Below are positions 1 through 9,094 of a stretch of DNA of 64,000 nt, one piece after another. Location of the stretch: contig JADCBP010000001.1 in the NCBI GenBank assembly GCA_020253445.1, positions 248,001 to 312,000 on the forward strand, given 5' to 3'. Source of the stretch: Methylobacterium sp. Lineage in GTDB: Bacteria > Pseudomonadota > Alphaproteobacteria > Rhizobiales > Beijerinckiaceae. Position numbers and translations under genes: made by a program. Under the pieces are notes generated by a model that worked only from the letters and a program-made list of their open reading frames with translations, had not been told where the DNA came from and made no database searches. Positions within the stretch are counted from its first letter, which is position 1. Every line of letters starts with the position of its first letter.

Positions 1-275
1 GCGCCTTTCTCGCGCAGGATCTGCCAGGCCATCCAGAGCAGATAGGCAACACCCGCGTATTTCACGAGATCGAACAGCAGCGCCGAGGCATGCAGCAGGG
101 CCGCGAGGCCCATCATCGCGGCGGCAAGATGCGGGATGATGCCAAGCGTGCAGGCAAAAGCCGCGAGCACGCTCGCGCGCCCTCCCCGCCCCAGGCCTGT
201 TGCGATTGTATAGACCGCCCCGGTTCCCGGCGACGCCACGACGATGAAGGTGGTGATCCAGAACTCGATCGTCAT
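1..275 (-). CDS. LysE/RhtB family amino-acid exporter (partial, N-terminal 91 residues)
   Basis: This is an inner-membrane exporter of the LysE/RhtB family, which pumps amino acids or their derivatives out of the cell; the substrate cannot be read from this fragment. The start is an ATG at 273-275 with AGGAG six bases upstream. The visible residues show the family's first segment, with the motif SPGTGAVYTIATGLGRGG near residue 15, then two more hydrophobic segments at about 38-60 and 66-85. The C-terminal part lies outside the window. The gene follows rpoD on the same strand by 48 bases, and a hairpin in that gap overlaps its ribosome-binding site. Confidence 0.85.
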   Translation of the reverse strand, partial: MTIEFWITTFIVVASPGTGAVYTIATGLGRGGRASVLAAFACTLGIIPHLAAAMMGLAALLHASALLFDLVKYAGVAYLLWMAWQILREKG

Positions 276-282
276 GGGAACT

Positions 283-309
283 CCTGATGGCATCGACGAG
301 CCATCAGGT
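283..309 (-). promoter_or_regulatory. Hairpin overlapping the lysE-like ribosome-binding site
   Basis: Read on the minus strand, CCTGATGGC and GCCATCAGG form a perfect 9-bp stem around an 8-base loop. The 3' arm runs directly into AGGAG, the ribosome-binding site of the LysE-like gene, so folding would cover part of it. On the plus strand the stem is followed by TTTT, but no plus-strand gene is read here, so a terminator role for rpoD is less natural. Confidence 0.45.
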
Positions 310-323
310 TTTCACGACAGAGC

Positions 324-2333
<2,010 letters not shown>

Positions 2334-2641
2334 GCGATGTTCATCCTACCATCTCTCGCCGTCAATCGCCTCGGACCAGAAGGCGAGAGCCCCCAGGCGA
2401 TTATGCCGAAGCAGTTTAACGACCTCTTATCCAAGGTGCGAAAAAGCGGAATCGAGCCTCGTCCGAATTCCCCATTCTCGCCCCGGCGAGAAAACGCTTC
2501 GCACGCCTCGCGTGCCGGGCGTTCCCCCCGCTCCCGGATCAAACTCGGCAAAACGGCGTTTTCCGAACTTGATCCTGGTTCTTTCCATCCGCCTCTTCTC
2601 ATGCGAAGCGGCACAGACTTCGCCTGAAGATGCGATTGCCA
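2334..2641. other. Intergenic region between dnaG and rpoD
   Basis: These 308 bases hold no convincing gene; the reading frames that cross it have no ribosome-binding site and no recognisable protein. It contains the long imperfect inverted repeat at 2537-2574. An rpoD promoter is expected here, but I could not find a clear -35/-10 pair. Confidence 0.6.
2537..2574. repeat. Imperfect 38-bp inverted repeat between dnaG and rpoD
   Basis: The arm beginning GATCAAACTCGGC and the arm ending CCGAACTTGATC pair over 18-19 positions, with two mismatches and one bulged base, around the core AAAACG-G-CGTTTT. It lies about 70 bases after the dnaG stop codon. There is no T-tract on the minus-strand side, so it is not a standard intrinsic terminator. 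It could be a processing or attenuation hairpin in a dnaG-rpoD transcript, or a protein-binding site. Confidence 0.55.
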
Positions 2642-4519
2642 TCAATCCCCGAGCCCTTTTTCCGGATCCAGTTGCGCCGCGCGCCGCCGGACAAGCGCCT
2701 TGAGACGCTCGAATCGCTCCTCACCCCCGTCTTCGGCGACTTCACGGGCAACAGCCTCGATCTCGCTATGTAGAAAGGATTGGCGCTCATGCAAGTGGGA
2801 AGCCTCTCTCCAGGCGGTCAGGACGCGAGAAAAAACCGTTCCGGGTTGCGTCCAGCCTTCGGTTTTCGCCGCAAGCTCCAGAGCACGCAACGGTTCCGCG
2901 AAACCCCGGGCCATCAGGCAGCCTGCGAAATCGCCGCCCTCCCCGCTTGCCGCAAGATCGAGCAGCGCGCCACGGATGGTGCGCGCCTCCGGGGAGGCCA
3001 GCACCAGTTCGGCGATGGCCTCGGCCTCTGTCTCGATCAATTCAGGGTGATGAACCGCAGCCAGCACCAGAGCCGCCTCGCGCGGCTGCAGCGCCGAGGC
3101 GGGGCGGAACAAGGCATTGCGCCTGAGGCCCTCTGATGCCACCAGCGGCATCTCAGCGCCAAAGCCGCTGCCAAAGACCAATCCGCCGCGCCGGTTGCCT
3201 GGCCCGCGCGCGCCCCGCTGCCCCTCGCGATAGGGCGTCCGCTCTCGCTGCGGGCGGAAAAGCGCGCGCAGGCGATCCGACATGGCGTCGCGATAATGGC
3301 GCTTCAAATCCTCATCCGCGATGCGCGCGACCGTTCCGAACAGCCGCTTCTCGAGATCGGCGCGCTGCTCCGGCGTCTCGACGGGGGCGCGGCCGATCTC
3401 GCGCTCGAACAGCACATCGACGAGCGGGCGCGGCTTGGCGAGCGCCTCGCGCAGGGCTTCCGCGCCCCGCGAGCGCAGAAGATCGTCGGGGTCGAGTCCC
3501 TCCGGCAGGAAAGCGAAGCGCAGGGTTTTCCCCGCCGCGATCATCGGCACGGCGCAATCGAGCGCGCGATGCGCCGCGCGCAAGCCCGCCTTATCGCCAT
3601 CAAAACACAGGATCGGCTCCGGCGCGATGCGCCAGATCAGGCCCAGCTGCTCCTCCGTCAACGCCGTGCCGAGCGGCGCCACGACATTCGCAAGGCCCGC
3701 GCGATCCAGCGCGATGCAATCGACATAGCCTTCAACCACGAAGATCGTGCCGGCATCATGCGCGGCTTTCCGTGCCCGGTTGAGGTTGTAGAGCGTCGCC
3801 CCCTTGTGGAAGACCGGCGTCTCCGGCGAGTTCAGGTATTTGGCCTGCACATCCTTCGCGAGCGCGCGGCCACCGAAGGCAATCACGCGGCCCTTCGCAT
3901 CCTGGATCGGGAAGATCACCCGATCGCGAAACCTGTCATAGGGCACGGCGATATCCTCGCCCGAGACGAGCAGGCCCGCCTCGATCATCACATCCGAGGA
4001 GACGCCCTTCTCCGCAAGGTGATCGCGCAGGGCGTAGCGCTCGCCGGGCGCATACCCCAGACGAAAGCGCGCGATGACGTCGCTGCCGAGATCGCGCCCC
4101 GAGAGATAGGCGCGCGCCTCGCGGCCCTTCGCGGATTTGAGCTGCGCCTCGAAGAAGGACGCGGCCATTTCCAAAGCCTCGCCGAGCCCCGCGCGCTTCT
4201 TCTCGCGCTCGACCGTTTCCTCGGTGAGCTTCGGTAAGGTGACGCCCGCCTCGCCCGCGAGCCTCTCCACGGCTTCGGGAAAGGAAAGCCCTTCCGTTTC
4301 AATGACAAAGGAGAAGATGTCGCCGTGCTTACCCGAGGAGAAGCAATGGTAGAACTGCTTCTGGTCGTTCACGTAGAAGCTCGGCGTTTTCTCCGCATTG
4401 AAGGGCGAGAGGCCCCGCCATTCCCGCCCCGCCTTGGCGAGTTTCACGCGCCGACCCACCACCGCCGAGATCGGCAGGCGGGCGCGGATCTCCTCAAGGA
4501 TGGAGGGCGGGTAGCGCAT
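2642..4519 (-). CDS. dnaG: DNA primase DnaG
   Basis: DnaG makes the RNA primers for replication. The 625-residue protein has the N-terminal CHC2-type fold (about 30-95), the TOPRIM catalytic domain with EGYVD at 263-267 and the metal-binding FDGDKAG around Asp306 and Asp308, and a C-terminal DnaB-binding region. The zinc site is unusual: where the family has Cys, His, Cys and Cys, this protein has Ser38, Asn41, Cys59 and Ser62, so only one ligand remains. The surrounding EKTPSFYV and GKHGD motifs are intact, so the fold is probably kept. The ATG at 4519 begins the usual MRYPP-type N-terminus. It is read toward rpoD. Confidence 0.97.
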   Translation of the reverse strand: MRYPPSILEEIRARLPISAVVGRRVKLAKAGREWRGLSPFNAEKTPSFYVNDQKQFYHCFSSGKHGDIFSFVIETEGLSFPEAVERLAGEAGVTLPKLTEETVEREKKRAGLGEALEMAASFFEAQLKSAKGREARAYLSGRDLGSDVIARFRLGYAPGERYALRDHLAEKGVSSDVMIEAGLLVSGEDIAVPYDRFRDRVIFPIQDAKGRVIAFGGRALAKDVQAKYLNSPETPVFHKGATLYNLNRARKAAHDAGTIFVVEGYVDCIALDRAGLANVVAPLGTALTEEQLGLIWRIAPEPILCFDGDKAGLRAAHRALDCAVPMIAAGKTLRFAFLPEGLDPDDLLRSRGAEALREALAKPRPLVDVLFEREIGRAPVETPEQRADLEKRLFGTVARIADEDLKRHYRDAMSDRLRALFRPQRERTPYREGQRGARGPGNRRGGLVFGSGFGAEMPLVASEGLRRNALFRPASALQPREAALVLAAVHHPELIETEAEAIAELVLASPEARTIRGALLDLAASGEGGDFAGCLMARGFAEPLRALELAAKTEGWTQPGTVFSRVLTAWREASHLHERQSFLHSEIEAVAREVAEDGGEERFERLKALVRRRAAQLDPEKGLGD

Positions 4520-4560
4520 GGGCTCTGGATGGCGACTCTCGGAAGGAAGGGCAAGGGGAT

Positions 4561-4589
4561 TGACGGGAGAAATACGAGTGTATATACAG
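4561..4589 (+). promoter_or_regulatory. Sigma-70 promoter of brnTA with overlapping palindrome
   Basis: TTGACG at 4561-4566 and TATACA at 4584-4589 are separated by exactly 17 bases, close to the sigma-70 consensus. The perfect palindrome TGTATATACA (4580-4589) covers the -10 box. BrnA-type antitoxins are known to repress their own operon, so this is a good candidate for the BrnA operator. Transcription would start near 4596, giving an untranslated leader of about 90 bases before brnT. Confidence 0.65.
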
Positions 4590-4611
4590 AAGTAGTCGCG
4601 GCGGTTCTTCC

Positions 4612-4638
4612 CTGTCTGTCCTGTCTGTCCTGTCTTTT
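4612..4638. repeat. Short tandem repeat in the brnTA leader
   Basis: The 9-base unit CCTGTCTGT occurs at 4612-4620 and 4621-4629, and a third degenerate copy, CCTGTCTTT, at 4630-4638. It lies in the predicted 5' untranslated leader of brnT. No function is evident; such tracts can change copy number by slippage. Confidence 0.7.
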
Positions 4639-4688
4639 TGGTTCAGCAAGCGACTTTCAATCCAGCGAACCGCTGCGGGAGCGACGAC

Positions 4689-4958
4689 ATGGAAGTGGAA
4701 TACGATGAGGCCAAACGCCTCGCAAACATTGAAAAGCATGGCATCGATTTCAAAGCCTGCATTCCGGTTTTTCTGGATCGGCAGAGCTTCGACATCCGCT
4801 CTGATCGGGATAGCGAGCAACGCTGCATTCTGATCGGGGCATTGAACGGCCGGGTGATCGCGGTGGTCTATACGATCCGAGGCGAGAGGCTTCGAATTAT
4901 ATCTGCACGCAAGGCACGGAAAGAAGAGGTGGAAAAATGGCGCGCGAACATATCGTGA
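4689..4958 (+). CDS. brnT: BrnT family type II toxin
   Basis: BrnT toxins are small RelE-fold ribonucleases that stop translation until bound by BrnA. The 89-residue protein has the family pattern: an N-terminal EYDEAKRLANIEKHGIDF, a central FLDRQSFD, and the C-terminal RLRIISARKARKEEVEKW. A longer frame opens at 4638, but the ATG at 4689 has GGGAG eight bases upstream and matches the family N-terminus. It overlaps brnA by 22 bases, in the toxin-first order usual for this family. The pair sits between dnaG and yqeY. Confidence 0.92.
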   Translation: MEVEYDEAKRLANIEKHGIDFKACIPVFLDRQSFDIRSDRDSEQRCILIGALNGRVIAVVYTIRGERLRIISARKARKEEVEKWRANIS

Positions 4959-5290
4959 CCTATATCGGCAAAGTTAGCGATGGGAGGCACGTTGTTCGCC
5001 ATCCCGACGGCCGCCTTGAACTTCAGGAAGATCAGACCGACTGGGCGCGGCTCGATGCCCTCACCGAGGAACAGCTCGAACGCGTCATCGCCGATGACCC
5101 AGACTGGGCGGAGTTCAAGGATATCGACTGGGCAACGGTGGAGGTGAAACCCTTCGTGGCCAAGCAGGCGATTTCCATCCGCCTCGACCCCGATGTGCTG
5201 GAATTCTTCAAGAAGGATGGCCCCGGCTATCAGGGGCGCATCAATGCCGTGCTGCGGCATTACATGGCCGAGAAGAAGAAGGCCGGCTGA
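4937..5290 (+). CDS. brnA: BrnA family antitoxin (ribbon-helix-helix)
   Basis: BrnA neutralises BrnT and represses the operon as a DNA-binding dimer. In this 117-residue protein the C-terminal part (about 72-112) is the ribbon-helix-helix segment, with AISIRLDPDVLEFFKKDGPGYQGRINAVLR split between strand and helices. The N-terminal half is acidic (LTEEQLERVIADDPDW) and probably wraps the toxin. The start codon lies inside brnT, 22 bases before its end, so translation of the two is probably coupled. The palindrome over the operon's -10 box is the likely binding site. Confidence 0.92.
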   Translation: MAREHIVTYIGKVSDGRHVVRHPDGRLELQEDQTDWARLDALTEEQLERVIADDPDWAEFKDIDWATVEVKPFVAKQAISIRLDPDVLEFFKKDGPGYQGRINAVLRHYMAEKKKAG

Positions 5291-5399
5291 GAAAACCAGC
5301 CTCTCATAATCCCCGTAATCCACAGGGCTCAGGCGATTCTGTCCAATCGCTTTGACGTCAAACCAGACACCGCTTTCCGCCCGACGATGCGGCCGGAAC

Positions 5400-5855
5400 T
5401 CACGCCGAAAGCGCGGCCTTCACGAGGCCCGAGGCCTTGCCGAAATCCATCTGCCCGGCATGGCGCTCCTTCAGCAGCGCGATGACCTTGCCCATGTCCT
5501 TCATGCCGGCGGCACCGGTTTCGGTGACGGCTGCGGCAATGGCAGCCTTCACTTGCGCCTCGTCCATCTGTTTTGGCAGGAAGGACTGGATGACGGCGAT
5601 TTCCGCCTCTTCCTGCGCCGCAAGCTCGGGCCGGGCATTGGTGCGATAGATGGAAGCGGATTCCTGCCGCTGCTTGATCATCTTGGCGAGGAGCGAGAGC
5701 AGTTCGTCGTCGCTGGCCTTCTCCTTGCCCGCGCCGCGCGCCTCGATGTCGCGATCCTTGATGGCGGCCTGAATGAGGCGCACCGCGCCGAGCTTCACCT
5801 TGTCGCCGGCCTTCATCGCATCCTTGAGGGCGGCCATCACCATTTCGCGCATCAT
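5400..5855 (-). CDS. yqeY: GatB/YqeY domain-containing protein
   Basis: YqeY proteins resemble the tail domain of GatB, the subunit of the tRNA-dependent amidotransferase; their own role is not settled. The 151-residue protein is helical throughout and carries the family's VRLIQAAIKDRDIEARG near residue 25, QRQESASIY near 65 and the FLPKQMDE turn near 95. The frame stays open to 6032, but the ATG at 5855 gives the usual MxxEMVMAALKDAMKA start and has AGGTGA just upstream. It is divergent from carA, an order common in Hyphomicrobiales. Confidence 0.9.
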   Translation of the reverse strand: MMREMVMAALKDAMKAGDKVKLGAVRLIQAAIKDRDIEARGAGKEKASDDELLSLLAKMIKQRQESASIYRTNARPELAAQEEAEIAVIQSFLPKQMDEAQVKAAIAAAVTETGAAGMKDMGKVIALLKERHAGQMDFGKASGLVKAALSA

Positions 5856-5897
5856 GTCACCTGAACTGGAAAGCACGGCAAAATCACCGGGCGAGCA

Positions 5898-5926
5898 TTG
5901 ATTTCGGGCGGAAGCTTCCTTAAGCG
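5898..5926 (+). promoter_or_regulatory. Possible carA promoter
   Basis: TTGATT at 5898-5903 and TAAGCG at 5921-5926 are 17 bases apart, about 85 bases before the carA ATG in the carA/yqeY divergent region. The -35 box is good and the -10 box weak. Confidence 0.35.
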
Positions 5927-6011
5927 AAGGTCCGTTTCGCGCTGCGTCCGGCCCCATCGGCCCCGCGCCGCCCATCCAAGACATCGACCACCCTGAGATC
6001 CGGTGAGTGCC

Positions 6012-7232
6012 ATGACGACGATTGTCCCGCAATCCGAAAATCGCAGCGTCACGCCTGCACCGTGGTCGAAACCGGCCGTCACCGCCCTACTCGTGCTGGC
6101 GGATGGCACGGTGATCGAGGGCGAAGGCATCGGCGCCGTGGGCGAAGGCTTCGGCGAGCTCTGCTTCAACACCGCGATGACGGGCTACCAGGAAATCCTG
6201 ACGGACCCCTCCTATTCCGGCCAGATCATCACCTTCACGTTTCCGCATATCGGGAATGTGGGCGTGAACGACGAGGATATCGAGACAGTCAACATGGCCG
6301 GCAGCACAGGCGTTTCGGGCCTCGTGCTGGGGGCTCCGATCTCCGACCCGTCGAATTACCGCGCGAGCCGGCACCTCGATGCGTGGCTGAAGGCGCGCAA
6401 CATCGTCGGCATTGCAGGGGTGGATACCCGCGCGCTCACCGCGCTGATCCGCGACAAGGGCATGCAGAACGCGGTTCTGATCCATTCACCGGCGGGGATC
6501 TTCGATCGGAAGGCGCTGCAGAAAGCCGCGAAGGCCCTGCCCCCCATGGATGGGCTCGATCTCGTGCCGCATGTTACGGGTCCGCAGCGTTATGACTGGG
6601 ACGAGACCACCTGGGCGTGGGGGGAGGGCTATGGTCGGCTGGAAAAGCCGGAATTCCATGTCGTGGCGCTCGATTACGGCATCAAGCGCAACATCCTGCG
6701 CCTGCTTGCCTCACGCGGCTGCAAGGTGACCGTGCTGCCGCCGAATTCCAGGGCCGAGGATGTGCTTGCGCTGAAGCCCGATGGCGTGTTCCTCGCGAAT
6801 GGTCCGGGCGACCCCGCCGCGACCGGCCAGTATTCCGTGCCGACCATCCGCGGCCTGCTGGATGCGAAGGTTCCGACTTTCGGGATTTGTCTCGGCCACC
6901 AGATGCTGGCGCTGGCGATCGGCGCCAGGACCATGAAGATGCCGCAGGGCCACCACGGCGCCAACCACCCGGTGAAGGAGCACGCGACCGGCAAGGTCGA
7001 GATCGTCTCCATGAACCACGGCTTCGCGGTGGACCCCGCAACGTTGCCGGCCAATGCCGAAGAGACGCATGTCTCGCTCTTCGATGGCTCGAATTGCGGC
7101 ATCCGCCTCAAGGATCGCCCGGCCTTCTCGGTGCAGCAGCATCCCGAGGCCTCGCCCGGCCCGGAAGACAGCCATTACCTGTTTGATCGCTTCGTTGCGA
7201 TGATGCGCGCGAACAAGGCCGGGAAGGCCTGA
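6012..7232 (+). CDS. carA: Carbamoyl-phosphate synthase small subunit
   Basis: CarA supplies ammonia from glutamine to CarB for carbamoyl phosphate, the precursor of pyrimidines and arginine. The 406-residue protein has the N-terminal CPSase small-chain domain (about 25-155, with NTAMTGYQEILTDPSY) and a C-terminal class I glutamine amidotransferase domain. Its catalytic Cys is in FGICLGHQM near residue 296, and the His/Glu pair is in VQQHPEASPGP near 378. A GTG start at 6003 is possible; the ATG at 6012 is preferred. carB is 3.7 kb away, so the two are not in one operon. Confidence 0.97.
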   Translation: MTTIVPQSENRSVTPAPWSKPAVTALLVLADGTVIEGEGIGAVGEGFGELCFNTAMTGYQEILTDPSYSGQIITFTFPHIGNVGVNDEDIETVNMAGSTGVSGLVLGAPISDPSNYRASRHLDAWLKARNIVGIAGVDTRALTALIRDKGMQNAVLIHSPAGIFDRKALQKAAKALPPMDGLDLVPHVTGPQRYDWDETTWAWGEGYGRLEKPEFHVVALDYGIKRNILRLLASRGCKVTVLPPNSRAEDVLALKPDGVFLANGPGDPAATGQYSVPTIRGLLDAKVPTFGICLGHQMLALAIGARTMKMPQGHHGANHPVKEHATGKVEIVSMNHGFAVDPATLPANAEETHVSLFDGSNCGIRLKDRPAFSVQQHPEASPGPEDSHYLFDRFVAMMRANKAGKA

Positions 7233-7316
7233 ATCTCCGGGCGCAAGCCGAATCCAGATCAAGGACATCCGGCGCTCGGAGCGGCATGTCTTTTCGGAGA
7301 ACCGGGAGAACTTGCG

Positions 7317-7628
7317 ATGTCACGCACCGCCCTGCTGCTTGTGCTGAGCCTCCTCGCCCTGCCCGTCGAGGCGCGCGATGCCAACAAGGGCCAGCGTCTG
7401 GCGAAGACGCTCTGCAGCCGCTGCCACGCCATCGGACCGGTAAGCAGCAGCCCGCACCCGCAGGCCCCGCCCTTCCGCGTGATCGCCCGGCGCTACAAGC
7501 CTGAGAACCTTGAGGAGGCTCTCGCCGAGGGAATCGTCGTGGGCCATCGCGACATGCCCGAATTCGAATTCACGGCCGGGGATATCGACGATTTCATCGC
7601 CTATCTGAACCGCTTGCGCCGGCGCTGA
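7317..7628 (+). CDS. Small periplasmic cytochrome c
   Basis: This is a 103-residue mono-haem class I cytochrome c. A signal peptide (residues 1-19, ending PVEA) directs it to the periplasm. The haem-binding CSRCH is at 33-37, and the likely axial methionine is in RDMPEFEF near residue 81. The start has GGGAGAA upstream. It lies 84 bases after carA and 21 before a methyltransferase gene. Its redox partner cannot be told from the context. Confidence 0.9.
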   Translation: MSRTALLLVLSLLALPVEARDANKGQRLAKTLCSRCHAIGPVSSSPHPQAPPFRVIARRYKPENLEEALAEGIVVGHRDMPEFEFTAGDIDDFIAYLNRLRRR

Positions 7629-7649
7629 GGGCGTGGGACATCCCGGCGC

Positions 7650-8354
7650 ATGACAAGCTGGATCGATTACTGGAACGGCGACCATCCGATTTACGTGAAT
7701 GAGCGGCACAAGGCGCTTCATTACCGCCTGCTCGCCGCCGACCTCGCGAGCCTGGTGCCCGATGCGGATGCCCTCGTGCTCGATTACGGGTGCGGGGAAG
7801 CGCTCGCGGCCGAACTCCTCGCCGGGAAGACGCGCCGCCTCACCCTGTCGGATGCCGCGCCGAATGTGCGCGAGAAACTCGCCGCGCGCTTTGCCGGCAA
7901 CCCACGCATCGCGGTGCTCCCGGATGAGCAGGTCTTCGCGCTGCCCGAGGCGAGCCTCGACCTGATCATCCTGCATTCCGTGGCGCAATATGTGCCGCGC
8001 GAGGATTTCCCCGGCCTGATCGAGCGCCTCGCGGAAAAGCTGAGGGATGGCGGGCGGCTGGTGGTGGGCGATATCCTGCCGCCCGATCTGCCCGCGACGA
8101 CCGATGCCCTGGCACTTCTGCGCTTCGGCTTCGAGGGCGGGTTCCTGATGGCTGCAGGGCTAGGCCTCGTGCGCGCGGCGCTCTCGGATTACCGCAAGCT
8201 CCGGGCTGATCTGGGCCTCACGCGCTACTCCGAAGCCGAGATGATCTCGCTGCTCGAGGGCCTCGGGCTCACCGCGCGGCGGCTCGAGCGCAATCCCGGG
8301 CACAACCAGTCGCGCATGGCCTTCATGGCGGTGAAGCTCGCGCCGCTGGAGTGA
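7650..8354 (+). CDS. Class I SAM-dependent methyltransferase
   Basis: The 234-residue protein has a Rossmann-like methyltransferase domain. The SAM-binding glycine motif is VLDYGCGEAL near residue 46, an acidic residue ends the next strand (LTLSDA), and DLIILHSVAQYV near 105 matches motif IV/post-I of the methyltransferase_11 type. The substrate is unknown. It follows the cytochrome gene by 21 bases and could be co-transcribed with it. The ribosome-binding site is weak, but no better start is seen. Confidence 0.85.
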   Translation: MTSWIDYWNGDHPIYVNERHKALHYRLLAADLASLVPDADALVLDYGCGEALAAELLAGKTRRLTLSDAAPNVREKLAARFAGNPRIAVLPDEQVFALPEASLDLIILHSVAQYVPREDFPGLIERLAEKLRDGGRLVVGDILPPDLPATTDALALLRFGFEGGFLMAAGLGLVRAALSDYRKLRADLGLTRYSEAEMISLLEGLGLTARRLERNPGHNQSRMAFMAVKLAPLE

Positions 8355-8489
8355 GTTCAACGTCATGCCCGGCAACAGCGAGGCCAGTGAATGCGGAGTC
8401 ACACGACAACTAGCGTCGGTTCATTGCATTCCACCCAGCAGAATGACATAAATCATGGATAGCGCTGGTGTACATGATGGAGCCAAAAA

Positions 8490-8690
8490 TTGGAGACCCG
8501 CAATTCGCGCAAACAAAAGGTAAAGGCCTTACCTGTAGTATTCCGCATCCCTGAGCCAATTCTGGCTAGACTTGACATTGTCGCCAGCAATAAATTTCTA
8601 TCATGCAACAAACTTGTCTCTATGATCCTCGACGAGGATCTACCGAAGAACCCGATACTTAGAGAAGAACTGGTCGACCGCAAAGAGTAA
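8490..8690 (+). CDS. Small orphan protein with ribbon-helix-helix-like pattern
   Basis: I do not recognise this 66-residue protein with certainty. The segment PVVFRIPEPILARLDIVASN, followed by LVSMILDEDL, resembles the strand-helix-helix of CopG/Arc-type DNA-binding proteins. The only in-frame start is a TTG at 8490, with GGAG seven bases upstream. Codon choice is AT-richer than in its neighbours (AAA, ATA, CTA and ATT codons), and so are its flanks at 8400-8700, which suggests recent acquisition. No toxin partner is next to it: the downstream gtrA gene is on the other strand. Confidence 0.5.
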   Translation: METRNSRKQKVKALPVVFRIPEPILARLDIVASNKFLSCNKLVSMILDEDLPKNPILREELVDRKE

Positions 8691-8701
8691 CGCAGACCAC
8701 G

Positions 8702-9094
8702 TTACCCCCCCTCCCCGAAGCTCCAATACTTGTGCGCGAGGAAGCTCCAGACCAGCACGATTCCGGTGGTGACGAGCTGCGCCGCGAGATAGGGCACGCC
8801 CCACCTTCCATGGATGAGGCTCATCAAGAGCCATGTGAGCACGAAGCCCACACCCGCGACCACCGCGAAGCGCCAGCCGGCCTCAGCGTGGCTGCGCGTC
8901 GCCTCGAAGGTCATCATGCGGTTGAGCGCATAGGAGACGATCCCGCCCAGCCCATAGCCCAGAAGCGTGGCCGGGATAACGGCCATCGCACCGGTTTCGA
9001 CCAATCCGATCAGCGTGCCGTAATGCGTGATGGCCGCGAGGATGCCCACGCCGAAAAACGCCGTGACCTGCCGGAGAAACCCCGTGCCCTTCAT
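8702..9094 (-). CDS. GtrA family membrane protein
   Basis: GtrA-family proteins are small four-helix membrane proteins, proposed to flip polyprenyl-linked sugars across the inner membrane. The 130-residue protein has four hydrophobic segments (about 10-30, 36-55, 72-92 and 100-122) and the family's NRMMTFEA and C-terminal HKYWSF. The start at 9094 overlaps the stop codon of the upstream M48 gene as ATGA, so the two are probably translationally coupled. An earlier in-frame start at 9112 lies inside that gene. Confidence 0.88.
   Translation of the reverse strand: MKGTGFLRQVTAFFGVGILAAITHYGTLIGLVETGAMAVIPATLLGYGLGGIVSYALNRMMTFEATRSHAEAGWRFAVVAGVGFVLTWLLMSLIHGRWGVPYLAAQLVTTGIVLVWSFLAHKYWSFGEGG

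Noticed and set aside
8367-8400. GTCATGCCCGGCAACAGCGA, resembling the edge of a REP-type repeat.
   Set aside because: Only one arm is seen and no stem can be formed, so it is not called a repeat.
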